Positions 20,232 through 28,871 of a DNA stretch of 54,488 bases are shown piece after piece (within the stretch, counting starts at the first letter, position 1; each line of letters starts with the position of its first letter). A program made the position numbers and the translations under genes. The notes under the pieces are model-generated. The model saw nothing but the letters and a program-made list of their open reading frames with translations. It had not been told where the DNA came from and ran no database searches. The stretch spans positions 106,160 to 160,647 of the forward strand of contig NZ_KB889875.1 of NCBI RefSeq assembly GCF_000372805.1, written 5' to 3'. The stretch comes from Marinobacter gelidimuriae (GTDB taxonomy: Bacteria > Pseudomonadota > Gammaproteobacteria > Pseudomonadales > Oleiphilaceae).

Positions 20232-20307
20232 TGGCTCCCCGAGCTGGGCTCGAACCAGCGACAAACGGATTAACAGTCCGTTGCTCTACCAACTGAGCTA
20301 TCAGGGA
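20232..20307 (-). tRNA. tRNA-Asn (anticodon GTT)
   Basis: The 76-base minus-strand sequence folds as a canonical cloverleaf. It has acceptor arms TCCCTGA and TCGGGGA with GCCA at the 3' end, a D-loop with AGCTCAGTTGGTAGAGC, an anticodon loop CTGTTAA with anticodon GTT, and a T-arm with GGTTCGAGCC. The encoded CCA end is present. It is followed on its strand by the bidirectional terminator. Confidence 0.97.
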
Positions 20308-20375
20308 ACATCGTCGTAAGACGAAGCGCGTATACTAGTCATGCCGCCTCGCCTCGTCAACCCCCTCTGGGGAAA

Positions 20376-21560
20376 TTATCCCAGAGCTTTCTTCAGCCGT
20401 TCAATCGCGTTCGTCAGAATTTTCTGACTGGTGGCAAAACTCAATCGCATGTGCCCTGGCATACCAAATGCCGAGCCAGGAACGAGCGCTACGCCTGCTT
20501 CTTTCAACAGCTTTTCCGCGAACTCCACATCGTTGCTCACGCTGCTATCAGCATCAATCGCGCCCTGAAAGCTCGGGAATACATAGAAAGTACCGTCGCC
20601 CTTCAGGCACTCAACGCCTGGCAAGGTGTTCAAGGCTTCCACCAGGTAATCGTGACGCTCATGGAATGCCGTCACCATGGTCTGCACGCAGTCCTGACTA
20701 CCATCCAGTGCCGCTTGCGCAGCTGCCTGTGAGATAGACGCCGGGTTAGAAGTGCTTTGCGACTGAATCTTCTTCATCGCGCCAATAACCTTGGCCGGGC
20801 CTGCGGCATAACCGATGCGCCAGCCGGTCATGGCATAAGCTTTAGACACGCCGTTCAACACAAAGGTACGGTCGTACAATTCCGGGGTGGCGTTCAGAAT
20901 GTTGCAAAAAGGCTTACTCGTCCACAGAATGGGTTCGTACATATCGTCAGTTGCAATCATCACCTGCGGGTACTTTTTCAGTACATCGCCCAAAGCTTGT
21001 AATTCATCGAGGGTGTACGCCATGCCGCTGGGGTTAGACGGGCTGTTGATCACGAACAGGCGGGTGCGATCGGTGATCGCGCCTTCCAGTTGCTGTGGGG
21101 TGATCTTGAAGCGGGTTTCCGCGGTGCTTTCCAGAATGACTGGCTTGCCTTCGGCTACCAGTACCATGTCCGGGTAAGATACCCAGTAAGGCGCAGGAAT
21201 AATGGCTTCGTCGCCGGCGTTCAGAACGGCTAGGGCAAGGTTGAAAAAGCTTTGTTTGCCACCACTTGATACCAGTATCTGGTTGGCTTCGTAATTTAGG
21301 CTATTGTCGCGTTTGAATTTAGCAATAATCGCCTTCTTCAACGCTGGAGTACCGTCGACCGCGGTGTATTTTGTCTGGCCGTTATGAATGGCCTCAATCG
21401 CAGCCGCCTTGATGTGATCTGGCGTATCGAAGTCTGGCTCACCAGCGCCAAGGCCAATAATGTCCTGGCCTGCAGCACGAAGTTCTGCCGCTTTGTTAGT
21501 GACTGCTAGAGTGGGGGAAGGCTTGATTGACTGTACACGGCTGGAAAGTTGAAGGTCCAA
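20376..21560 (-). CDS. aspC: Class I pyridoxal-phosphate aspartate aminotransferase
   Basis: This 394-residue PLP aminotransferase belongs to the Igamma (AspB/AspC-like) subgroup. It has GAGEPDFDTPDHIK near the N-terminus, INSPSNPSGMAYT, and the PLP lysine in NGVSKAYAMTGWRIGY. It interconverts aspartate and oxaloacetate with glutamate, and may accept prephenate or aromatic acids as some members of the subgroup do. The initiator appears to be TTG at 21,558-21,560, preceded by AAGGAG at good spacing. It is transcribed away from uvrB. Confidence 0.88.
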   Translation of the reverse strand: MDLQLSSRVQSIKPSPTLAVTNKAAELRAAGQDIIGLGAGEPDFDTPDHIKAAAIEAIHNGQTKYTAVDGTPALKKAIIAKFKRDNSLNYEANQILVSSGGKQSFFNLALAVLNAGDEAIIPAPYWVSYPDMVLVAEGKPVILESTAETRFKITPQQLEGAITDRTRLFVINSPSNPSGMAYTLDELQALGDVLKKYPQVMIATDDMYEPILWTSKPFCNILNATPELYDRTFVLNGVSKAYAMTGWRIGYAAGPAKVIGAMKKIQSQSTSNPASISQAAAQAALDGSQDCVQTMVTAFHERHDYLVEALNTLPGVECLKGDGTFYVFPSFQGAIDADSSVSNDVEFAEKLLKEAGVALVPGSAFGMPGHMRLSFATSQKILTNAIERLKKALG

Positions 21561-21768
21561 ACTTGGGCTCCTTAAAGTTGCATCTGAAAAGGGCTGCGAT
21601 CGGCCGGAGTCAGCTGCGCTGGCTGAACCTCCTCCAGCCGTCGATCAGGGAGATATTAGCACGAAGCCGGCGCAACACTAAATTTCTCTGTACTATCTAT
21701 GCACTGTATCTCGGTAAGATAGTGCCAATTTCCACGGCTTACAGAGCTATCGAGGATTTTCTCAGGTT

Positions 21769-23838
21769 ATGGTCAACAGCTTTGAAAACGTTGAACAACC
21801 CAATGTGGGTGAGGGCGCTTTTCAGGTGCACTCACCCTACGTTCCGGCCGGTGATCAGCCTAAAGCCATAGAAGCCCTGGTGGACGGTATCGAATCCGGG
21901 CTGGCCCACCAGACCCTGCTGGGGGTGACCGGTTCCGGTAAAACCTTCACCATTGCTAATGTCATCCAGCAGATTCAGCGGCCCACCATCGTGATGGCTC
22001 ACAACAAGACTCTGGCAGCCCAGCTATACGGCGAATTCCGCGAATTTTTCCCGAATAACGCGGTCGAGTATTTCGTGTCTTATTACGATTATTACCAGCC
22101 AGAAGCCTACGTGCCTTCATCCGACACGTTTATTGAAAAAGACGCCTCCATCAACGAACACATCGAGCAGATGCGGCTGTCGGCTACAAAAGCTCTGCTA
22201 GAACGCCCGGATGCAATCATTGTGGCGACGGTATCGGCCATTTACGGTCTGGGCGATCCGCAGTCGTATAAAAAGATGATGTTGCACCTGGATCGCGGTG
22301 ATCAGATGGATCAACGCCTTATTTTGAAACGTTTGGCTGAATTGCAGTACACCCGTAACGATATCGAATTCCATCGGGCGAATTACCGTGTGCGCGGCGA
22401 TGTGATCGACGTGTTTCCGGCAGAATCGGAAAAAGAAGCCATTCGCATCGAGCTGTTTGATGACCTGGTGGAAAATCTGAGCTTTTTCGATCCGCTGACC
22501 GGTGAGATGCTACGCCGTGTGCCACGAGTGACGGTGTATCCGAAGTCGCACTATGTAACGCCGCGGCAAAACGTGTTGGACGCCATCGAGCATATTCGGG
22601 TGGAGCTGGACCAGCGCCTGACGCAGTTGCGCGACAACAACCGCTTGGTGGAAGCCCAGCGCCTGGAAGAACGCACCCGTTATGACATGGAGATGATGCA
22701 GGAACTGGGTTACTGCAACGGTATCGAAAACTACTCCCGCTACCTGTCGGGCCGGCCCCCCGGTGAGCCGCCACCCACATTATTTGACTACCTGCCTGCG
22801 AACGCTTTACTGATGGTGGACGAATCCCACGCCAGTATTCCGCAGATCGGCGCCATGTATAAAGGCGATCGCTCGCGCAAGGAAACTCTGGTGGAATACG
22901 GTTTTCGCTTGCCGTCGGCGCTGGACAACCGCCCCATGCGCTTTGAAGAGTGGGAGCGCATTGCGCCTCAGATGATTTTTGTGTCGGCCACCCCCGGTAA
23001 CTACGAAGCCGAGCACCAGGGCCAAGTTGTTGAACAAGTTGTTCGGCCGACTGGCCTGCTTGATCCAGAAATTGAAGTACGGCCAGCGTCAACACAGGTT
23101 GACGATCTGATATCACAAATTCACGCCAGGGTAGCGGTCAACGAGCGGGTGCTGGTGACCACACTCACTAAGCGTATGTCAGAAGATCTCACCGATTTTT
23201 TGATGGAGCACGATATCCGCGTGCGCTATCTGCACTCGGATATCGACACGGTCGAGCGTGTTGAGATAATCCGCGATTTACGCCGCGGCGAATTTGATGT
23301 GCTGGTGGGCATTAACCTGCTGCGTGAAGGACTGGATATGCCGGAGGTGTCGTTGGTGACCATTCTGGATGCGGATAAGGAAGGCTTCCTGCGTTCCGAG
23401 CGTTCGCTGATTCAGACCATTGGCCGCGCCGCTCGTAACATCAACGGCAAGGCGATTTTGTACGGCGACCGCATTACCGGCTCCATGCAGCGGGCGATTG
23501 ATGAAACGGCGCGCCGGCGCGCTAAACAGGCTGAGCACAACGAAATACACGGCATTACGCCCCAGGGCATGACCAAAAAAATTGCGGACGTCATGGAGGG
23601 CGCCAGCGGTGGTGGCCGTAGCCGCAACAAATCGAAGCGCCCGGGTCAGCAGGCGGCAGAAGAAGCCGAACATTACCGCACTCTGGTGGGCAACAAGTCG
23701 CCGCAGGCAGTGCTCAAGGAAATGTCGCGACTGGAAGACGAAATGTACAAGGCCGCGGCCGATCTGAATTTCGAGACGGCGGCGCGATTGCGTGATGATA
23801 TTTCCGAGTTAAAAGAAGCGTCGCTGCGTACCGGATAA
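21769..23838 (+). CDS. uvrB: UvrABC excinuclease subunit B
   Basis: This 689-residue helicase-like damage verification subunit of nucleotide excision repair is complete (E. coli 673). It shows Walker A in [10 protein letters not shown], the beta-hairpin motif [12 protein letters not shown], the DEAD-like LMVDESHAS and the helicase motif [10 protein letters not shown]-terminal UVR domain ([24 protein letters not shown]) binds UvrC. I saw no convincing LexA site in the 207-bp upstream region. The last 30 bp overlap, on the opposite strand, the read-through tail of the decayed GNAT/C39 gene. Confidence 0.98.
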   Translation: MVNSFENVEQPNVGEGAFQVHSPYVPAGDQPKAIEALVDGIESGLAHQTLLGVTGSGKTFTIANVIQQIQRPTIVMAHNKTLAAQLYGEFREFFPNNAVEYFVSYYDYYQPEAYVPSSDTFIEKDASINEHIEQMRLSATKALLERPDAIIVATVSAIYGLGDPQSYKKMMLHLDRGDQMDQRLILKRLAELQYTRNDIEFHRANYRVRGDVIDVFPAESEKEAIRIELFDDLVENLSFFDPLTGEMLRRVPRVTVYPKSHYVTPRQNVLDAIEHIRVELDQRLTQLRDNNRLVEAQRLEERTRYDMEMMQELGYCNGIENYSRYLSGRPPGEPPPTLFDYLPANALLMVDESHASIPQIGAMYKGDRSRKETLVEYGFRLPSALDNRPMRFEEWERIAPQMIFVSATPGNYEAEHQGQVVEQVVRPTGLLDPEIEVRPASTQVDDLISQIHARVAVNERVLVTTLTKRMSEDLTDFLMEHDIRVRYLHSDIDTVERVEIIRDLRRGEFDVLVGINLLREGLDMPEVSLVTILDADKEGFLRSERSLIQTIGRAARNINGKAILYGDRITGSMQRAIDETARRRAKQAEHNEIHGITPQGMTKKIADVMEGASGGGRSRNKSKRPGQQAAEEAEHYRTLVGNKSPQAVLKEMSRLEDEMYKAAADLNFETAARLRDDISELKEASLRTG

Positions 23839-24423
23839 CCGGTGCAGCAGACTGATGCTTTCGTTAGCTGACGCTCTCGTTAAACGGCGCGTTTTGGCCC
23901 CACAATCACAGGTAAATTCGGTGGTCTGCGGGTAATAGGGTACCGGCGGGAATTGCGCGCCTGGCGTGTAAAACAGAATGCGGCGTTCAAAGCGGAGGGC
24001 GTTACCGTGATCTTCGTAATAATCGCGATAACTGCCAAACTGGCGATAGCCCAAACGTTTATAAAGCGCAATGGCGCCGGGGTTGTCTTCTCTTACCTCC
24101 AGGCGCATCACAATACGCCCTGCGTCCGCCGCCTCGGTCTCAGCCATTTGAACCAGCTTTTCACCGATACCTTTACCACGGGAGCCAGGGTTAACGGCAA
24201 TGGAGTAAATGCGCGCCAGCCGAGTTGCCGCACTCATCAATACCAGGCAATAACCCAACAGGGTGTCGCCGTCGCTGGCCAGTAGTAACCGGTCCCGCGG
24301 CATTTCCAGAAAACGGCGAAAGCTGCGGCGAGAAATCCGGTCTTCACTGAAACAGTGATGCTCCAAGGCCAAAAGGGCGTCAAGATCGTCACTGACGGCC
24401 TGGCGAAGCACAATTGAAGACAT
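23809..24423 (-). pseudogene. GNAT acetyltransferase with truncated C39-peptidase domain
   Basis: From the ATG at 24,423 (MSSIVLRQAVSDDLDALLALE) the first ~150 residues form a good RimI-like GNAT domain, including the acetyl-CoA loop GSRGKGIGEK and NPGAIALYKRLGYRQFG. It then enters the expected start of a C39-like peptidase domain (VPYYPQTTEFTC). At that point the domain breaks into unrelated sequence that runs into the uvrB 3' end. Intact relatives known to me continue for about 200 further residues (GPAALMMAM and onward). The simplest reading is an internal deletion with loss of frame right after the predicted active-site cysteine. The acetyltransferase half could still fold. It is divergent from a RimK-like gene, its usual partner, which is also broken. 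Confidence 0.75.
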
Positions 24424-24506
24424 AAATCGGTGGCCTGAACAGACGTACACAAGGGCATGCGCATACGCTTCCCGTATCGGCGTATTATGGGCTTGCGCCG
24501 CGCTGG

Positions 24507-25390
24507 CGCAAGCGCCTCCCGTGTCCGATTCTGGAAGTGGTGTTCAAACGCCGTAAAACCTGGCAAATCGAATCCATGAAGCCGGCTGCGCCGGTAGATT
24601 TGCAGGAACAGGAGCAAGACGTGCTTGCCAGCTCGCTGGATCGTTTCAGCGGTATGGTGTGGCGCAAGCCCCGTGCCCGCCGAAACTATCGTTTTGATCT
24701 GGCCATTCTGGTGAACCCAGATGAGGAGATGCCTCCCAGTGACAAAGAAGCCCTCAAACGATTCGAAAAAGCCGGTCGCAAGCTGGGCATTAACGTAGAG
24801 CAGATCACCCGTCGCGATTACATGCGCATTCCAGAGTACGACGGTCTGTTTATTCGCGAAACCACCGCTATTGACCATCACACCTACCGCTTTGCCCGCA
24901 AGGCAGAAGCCGAAGGGCTGGTCGTCATTGATGATCCGGTGTCGATTCTGCGTTGCACCAACAAGGTGTACTTGGCCGACCTGTTAAAAAACAACAAGGT
25001 GCCCACGCCAAAAACCCTGATTCTGTCGAAAGATCAGAAAGACGCGGTAGAGCAGGTCATCAATGAGTTGGGCTTCCCGGCGGTGATCAAAATACCCGAC
25101 GGCGCCTTTTCCCGCGGCGTTAACAAGGCCGAAGATGAGAAATCTCTGCGCGAAGGCTTGAGGGAACTGTTCAAGCAGTCGGCGCTGAATGCAACCCGTC
25201 TGATCGGTAACGGCCTGTACGATGTAGACATCAAGCAGTCTGGTAACCGGGTAACCGGGTAGCGGTGATTGAGGTGAACGACAACCCCAGCATTGACGCC
25301 GGGGTGGAAGATCTGTTCCTGGGCGGTGAGCTGTACACCCTGATCATGCAGGAATTCCTGTCGCGGATGGAAGCCAACCGCCGCCACTAA
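24507..25390 (+). pseudogene. Decayed RimK-like ATP-grasp ligase gene
   Basis: The frame reading PCPILEVVFKRRKTWQIE onward matches the middle of the long RimK-family ATP-grasp proteins (about 490 residues) that neighbour GNAT/C39 genes. Three lesions are visible. The N-terminal ~170 residues are absent. About 70 residues of the ATP-grasp core are missing between LREGLRELFKQSAL and NATRLIGNGLY, where relatives carry the YDWRIG region. An 8-bp tandem duplication (GGTAACCG twice, 25,242-25,257) shifts the frame and ends the protein at 25,262. Without the duplication the reading continues through VAVIEVNDNPSIDAG to a TAA at 25,390. The activity of the family member is not known to me with certainty; this copy should be inactive. 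Confidence 0.85.
25242..25257 (+). repeat. 8-bp tandem duplication causing a frameshift
   Basis: GGTAACCG occurs twice in direct succession inside the RimK-like pseudogene. Removing one copy restores SGNRVAVIEVNDNPS, the conserved C-terminal ATP-grasp metal-binding motif, so the duplication is the frame-breaking lesion. Confidence 0.9.
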
Positions 25391-25411
25391 ATAGTGTTTA
25401 CGGGCCGCCGC

Positions 25412-26566
25412 TCAGTCGGCAGTCTGCCACACCCTTAGGCTGCCAAACCAGGGGAACTCGCCTAGCTGTGTGCGTAGCCCTGCGCTATCGAAATCGCCCT
25501 CGCTGCCGTCCAGAAATAGCTCCAGATGCACCTTGTTCTTCAGGTAGTGCAGGCGCATCCGATTGCCAGTAGGCGCTTCAGGCATGATCTGATGTATGGC
25601 CTTCTGAATGATTTTGCGAGAGGGCATCAATGCCGACGTTGGGTGGTAGCTTTCATCGTCTTCTGCATCAATGTGGAAGTTGATGTCACGAATGTTGTCC
25701 AGCTCTTTGCGCATAGCGCCTACCACGCGCATACCCACTTGGTGCCCTTCCGATACGCTGACGTCCGGGCGTACCACTAAATGCACATCCAATAGGATAT
25801 CGTCGCCCATGCGCCTGCTGCGCAGTTCGTGCACATCACGAACGCCGTCGATATCACTGGCAATGGCAAGCAATCGCTCGGTGTCTTTAACAGAAAGGCC
25901 TGTATCGACCAGTTCTTTCATAGAACTCCAGCCAAAGCTCCAGCCCACATGGATGATAATGCCCGCCACAACAACCGCTGCTAGGGTATCTAGCCACAAA
26001 TAGCCCAGCATGGCGCCAATGGTAGACAGCACCACAATACCTGATGAGAAAGCATCAGTACGGCTATGCCAGGCGTTGGCAATGATCAGATCTGAACGTA
26101 TCTCCTGGCCCACCTTACGGGTGTAGCGAAAAATCCATTCTTTGCCCACCACCGACAACAGCGCCACAACCAGCACCGGCCAGCCCGGCGTGAAGGTTAG
26201 GTCGTCTGTGAATAGCCGTTGCACGTTTTCCCAGGCCAGGGCGGCGCCAACGGCAATTAGCAGGCTGCCCATTAACAAAGTGCCAAACGTTTCAATGCGT
26301 TGATGGCCATAGGGGTGGTCTTCATCCGGTGCCTGCCGCGATATCCGCATCACACCCAGTACCATCAAGTCAGAGGCCACGTCCGTGAACGAGTGAATGC
26401 CATCCACCACCAGCGCGTGAGAATGGAACAGGGTGCCTACCACCATCTTGAACAGCCCCAAGATAGCGTCCAGCACCATGCCAATTACGGTAACCCGGCT
26501 GGCGGCCTGTTTTTCCTTGTCCAGATTGGCGTATTTGTCAGCGGGTGCCGGTGTCGTGTGTTCCAT
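25412..26566 (-). CDS. Cation diffusion facilitator (CDF) family transporter
   Basis: This 384-residue protein has six membrane helices in the first ~230 residues and a cytoplasmic C-terminal domain. The metal-site motifs of CDF exporters are present as VDGIHSFTDVASD in helix 2 and HSRTDAFSSG in helix 5. The DHPYGHQRIET loop between helices 2 and 3 is also typical. Members export divalent cations (Zn, Fe, Mn, Co) by proton antiport. The D/H-H/D pattern does not by itself settle which metal is carried here. The C-terminal part is longer than in E. coli FieF (300 residues). It appears to be a single gene facing the decayed RimK-like gene. Confidence 0.9.
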   Translation of the reverse strand: MEHTTPAPADKYANLDKEKQAASRVTVIGMVLDAILGLFKMVVGTLFHSHALVVDGIHSFTDVASDLMVLGVMRISRQAPDEDHPYGHQRIETFGTLLMGSLLIAVGAALAWENVQRLFTDDLTFTPGWPVLVVALLSVVGKEWIFRYTRKVGQEIRSDLIIANAWHSRTDAFSSGIVVLSTIGAMLGYLWLDTLAAVVVAGIIIHVGWSFGWSSMKELVDTGLSVKDTERLLAIASDIDGVRDVHELRSRRMGDDILLDVHLVVRPDVSVSEGHQVGMRVVGAMRKELDNIRDINFHIDAEDDESYHPTSALMPSRKIIQKAIHQIMPEAPTGNRMRLHYLKNKVHLELFLDGSEGDFDSAGLRTQLGEFPWFGSLRVWQTAD

Positions 26567-26903
26567 AGTGAATGCTCCAAAGCGCGTTTAACAATGCAAA
26601 TCAAGCCTTGCCGGTTAGCCGGAATAAGCCAGCGGAGGGTGGCGAGGTATTTCAGATGTTGCCAAAGTGTAGTCTTATTACTGCGTATATAGATCAAGAA
26701 CAGTGTGCTTTCTGCTGATTTTATGCACAAGAGTGTAAGCCGGTTGGCAGCCAACATGGTTTGTTATTTTAAAAAAGTGTCGATTGCGAAGTATATAGGT
26801 TTCTGAAAATAAAGGAAATTTTAACTGATCAAAAAGTGATCAATTAGTAGCCGAGCGCTGCTTGCAAGGCGTGGAACGCGTTAAACCGGCATTTTCAACA
26901 GAG

Positions 26904-26912
26904 TTATCCACA
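26904..26912 (+). promoter_or_regulatory. Perfect DnaA box (TTATCCACA)
   Basis: TTATCCACA is the strict consensus DnaA-binding 9-mer. A second 9-mer fitting TTWTNCACA (TTTTCCACA) lies on the minus strand at 26,996-27,004, just ahead of a candidate pyrD -10 hexamer. Chance occurrence of one such site is possible. Confidence 0.4.
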
Positions 26913-27055
26913 GATTCCGTGGACAAGCCTGAGTGGAGCCAACCAGACAATGAGTTACGACGAAATTCGAACCGCACCCTAACCGCGCAGGATGCTGTGG
27001 AAAACTTCCGGTATACTCCTCACACGAATTTTTAGCGTGTGTCTTGGCGCGTGTG

Positions 27056-27091
27056 TTTGAGATTATTTTTGAGCGTATCTTTGAGGGTGTT
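27056..27091 (+). repeat. Three 12-bp direct repeats just before pyrD
   Basis: The units TTTGAGATTATT, TTTGAGCGTATC and TTTGAGGGTGTT follow each other without a gap and share TTTGAG. The third unit supplies GAGGGTG, which is the likely ribosome-binding site of pyrD at 7-bp spacing from its ATG. The repeat therefore sits in the translation initiation region. Confidence 0.8.
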
Positions 27092-27094
27092 TTG

Positions 27095-28114
27095 ATGTAC
27101 GGGATGATTCGCAACCTGCTGTTCAAATTGCCGCCAGAGCGGGCGCACAATCTTAGCTTGAAAGGGCTGGATATGGCCCATCGGTTGGGCGTGCTGAAGT
27201 CTTTGGCGCCGGCTGTTCCTGCACACCCGGTAACGGTGATGGGTCTGGAGTTTCCCAACCCGGTGGGATTGGCGGCGGGGCTGGATAAAAATGCCGATCA
27301 TATGGACGCTTTGGGCGATCTCGGCTTTGGTTTTATTGAAGTGGGCACGGTCACGCCCTTGGCTCAGCCCGGCAACCCCGAGCCCCGACTGTTTCGCTTG
27401 CCCGAACACCAGGCCATTATTAACCGCATGGGTTTTAATAACCAAGGCTTGGGGCGTTTACTGGCCCAAGTAGACCGCCGAAAATTTCGCGGGGTGCTGG
27501 GTATCAACGTGGGTAAGAATAAAAACACCCCGGACCAAGACTCGGCGCTGGATTACCGCAAGTGCATCACCGCCGTGTATAACCGCGCCGACTATATTGC
27601 GGTCAACGTTTCATCGCCCAATACACCAGGCCTGCGGGACCTGCAATTTGGTGATTCGCTGAAGCAGTTGTTGGCCGCTGTAAAAGATGAACAACTCAGC
27701 TGCCAAAAAGAGCATGGCCGTTATGTGCCCATCGCGGTGAAAATTGCGCCGGATATGGACGACGCCGGCATCCGGTTTGTTGCAACGGCGCTGGTGGAAA
27801 GCGGACTGGATGGGGTGATTGCGACGAACACAACTATTAGTCGCGAAGCCGTGGCCGGCCACAACCACTGTAACGAAGCCGGTGGCCTAAGCGGTGCGCC
27901 GGTACGCGAACCCTCATTACGCGTTATTCGCGGACTGCACGCCGAGTTGGGTGAACGGCTGCCGATTATCGGTGTGGGCGGAATTACTGATGGCGCCAGC
28001 GCGGCGGAGAAAATTCAGGCGGGTGCCAAATTGGTGCAAATCTATACCGGTTTTATATACAGCGGTCCTGGGCTGATTGGCGAAGCGGCAGCGGCGATTA
28101 AAGCGCTGGGTTGA
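27095..28114 (+). CDS. pyrD: Dihydroorotate dehydrogenase (quinone), class 2
   Basis: This 339-residue enzyme oxidises dihydroorotate to orotate with quinone at the inner membrane. The N-terminal helix ([18 protein letters not shown]) that binds membrane and quinone marks class 2. FMN and substrate motifs include [20 protein letters not shown], the catalytic-serine segment [11 protein letters not shown] and the late [12 protein letters not shown] chose the ATG at 27,095 over an in-frame upstream start because the family begins here and GAGGGTG lies at the proper distance. Length fits E. coli PyrD (336). A hairpin terminator follows. Confidence 0.96.
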   Translation: MYGMIRNLLFKLPPERAHNLSLKGLDMAHRLGVLKSLAPAVPAHPVTVMGLEFPNPVGLAAGLDKNADHMDALGDLGFGFIEVGTVTPLAQPGNPEPRLFRLPEHQAIINRMGFNNQGLGRLLAQVDRRKFRGVLGINVGKNKNTPDQDSALDYRKCITAVYNRADYIAVNVSSPNTPGLRDLQFGDSLKQLLAAVKDEQLSCQKEHGRYVPIAVKIAPDMDDAGIRFVATALVESGLDGVIATNTTISREAVAGHNHCNEAGGLSGAPVREPSLRVIRGLHAELGERLPIIGVGGITDGASAAEKIQAGAKLVQIYTGFIYSGPGLIGEAAAAIKALG

Positions 28115-28142
28115 GGGAATGCCCAAATGTTACCCATAAAAG

Positions 28143-28168
28143 AAGGGCCCGCTAAGCGAGCCCTTTTT
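28143..28168 (+). terminator. Rho-independent terminator after pyrD
   Basis: The hairpin AAGGGC, one mismatch, CGC, loop TAA, GCG, GCCCTT is followed by a run of five T. It begins 28 bp downstream of the pyrD stop. Confidence 0.8.
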
Positions 28169-28324
28169 GGGGAACTACAGTCCCCTGCGGTTTACCGCGA
28201 TTTTACGGGGCGGGTGGCCCCGTTTGGTTTTATCGACTACTCATCCAGTTTTCAGATTGCTCCGATTAGTGGGTTGCGTACAAACACCGAACTTAATTAT
28301 GTAATGTCGTTAATGATAAACTTA

Positions 28325-28349
28325 ACCACTACGTCCATCACGCAGTGGT
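28325..28349 (-). terminator. Possible rmf terminator hairpin over the stop codon
   Basis: On the minus strand ACCACTGCGT and ACGTAGTGGT can pair over ten positions with one G-U, separated by a 5-base loop that overlaps the rmf stop. Only a weak T-rich tail follows (TTAAGTTTATC). It may act as terminator or as an mRNA 3' stabiliser. Confidence 0.4.
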
Positions 28350-28550
28350 GACGGTGGCTAATCGATGGATGCCAGAGACACCGGTCAAACCATCCCATTG
28401 ATCTGTGCGGCCTTCTCGCCACCCATTTAGCCATTCTTGACGAACTTCAGCTTGTTCAATGGGACAGCTGTCTTTCGATTTACCGGACACTCCTGCGAGA
28501 TAACCCCGCTTGAATGCTCGAGCGACCATGTCTCTTTTCTGTCTTTTCAT
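28338..28550 (-). CDS. rmf: Ribosome modulation factor
   Basis: This 70-residue basic protein begins MKRQKRDMVARAFKRGYLAG, closely like E. coli RMF (55 residues). It retains the family segments KSKDSCP and WLNGWREGR. RMF joins 70S ribosomes into inactive 100S dimers in stationary phase. The start at 28,550 is supported by GAGGAAC just upstream on the minus strand; the longer open frame adds 21 residues unlike the family. The C-terminus is about 15 residues longer than in E. coli. The upstream 320 bp to rlmKL carry no other recognisable gene. Confidence 0.93.
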   Translation of the reverse strand: MKRQKRDMVARAFKRGYLAGVSGKSKDSCPIEQAEVRQEWLNGWREGRTDQWDGLTGVSGIHRLATVTTA

Positions 28551-28871
28551 GCCGTTCCTCACTGATGGATTAACAGAAACAAGCGTGTACACATTCTGCA
28601 GAGGTATCGACAAACGGAGTGGCGAAATGGTTTTCGCTACAACCCACTATTGCCAGCTCACACCAGAGCAGTCAGGATCCTGTTACTGGGGGCAATTGCC
28701 CCGAAACGACGCGTCAAGTACAAGGTATGCCGAACTGACTGTTAAAGTACAACACTATTTCGATCTAAGAAGTTTATTTTTTAGACGCTATACGCATAAA
28801 AATTAACCCTAAAGTGGTTAATAAGCCCAATTCCAGAAACTTAGCCGTCCCGATAAAACCAGGAGTTCAAC

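Larger units (their letters stand above)
26567..27094. other. 528-bp gene-free region upstream of pyrD, AT-rich with DnaA-box-like sites
   Basis: No protein or RNA gene is recognisable. The region between 26,690 and 26,850 is clearly richer in A and T than its surroundings and contains two GATC sites in an inverted arrangement (TGATCA-AAAAG-TGATCA, about 26,826-26,842). A perfect DnaA box lies at 26,904-26,912 and a second match on the other strand at 26,996-27,004. A TATACT hexamer at 27,012-27,017 could be the -10 of the pyrD promoter. Three 12-bp direct repeats precede the pyrD start. The divergent CDF transporter promoter should also lie here. Confidence 0.6.

Noticed and set aside
21561..21768. 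Possible LexA (SOS) box upstream of uvrB around CTGTACTATCTATGCACTG
   Set aside because: The right half does not give ACAG at the required spacing; at least two core positions fail. No other CTGT-N8-ACAG match is present.
26690..27010. Chromosomal replication origin candidate
   Set aside because: Only two good DnaA boxes, and none of dnaA, dnaN, rpmH or mnmG is nearby. Kept only as a regulatory observation.
28205..28223. Second terminator after pyrD: ACGGGGC, GGGTG loop, GCCCCGT
   Set aside because: The stem is perfect but the downstream T tract is interrupted (TTGGTTTT), and a good terminator lies 40 bp upstream. It is left as a hairpin of unknown use.
28510..28806. Plus-strand open frame of 98 codons opposite rmf
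   Set aside because: It overlaps the well-supported minus-strand rmf gene, has no ribosome site and no family-like sequence.
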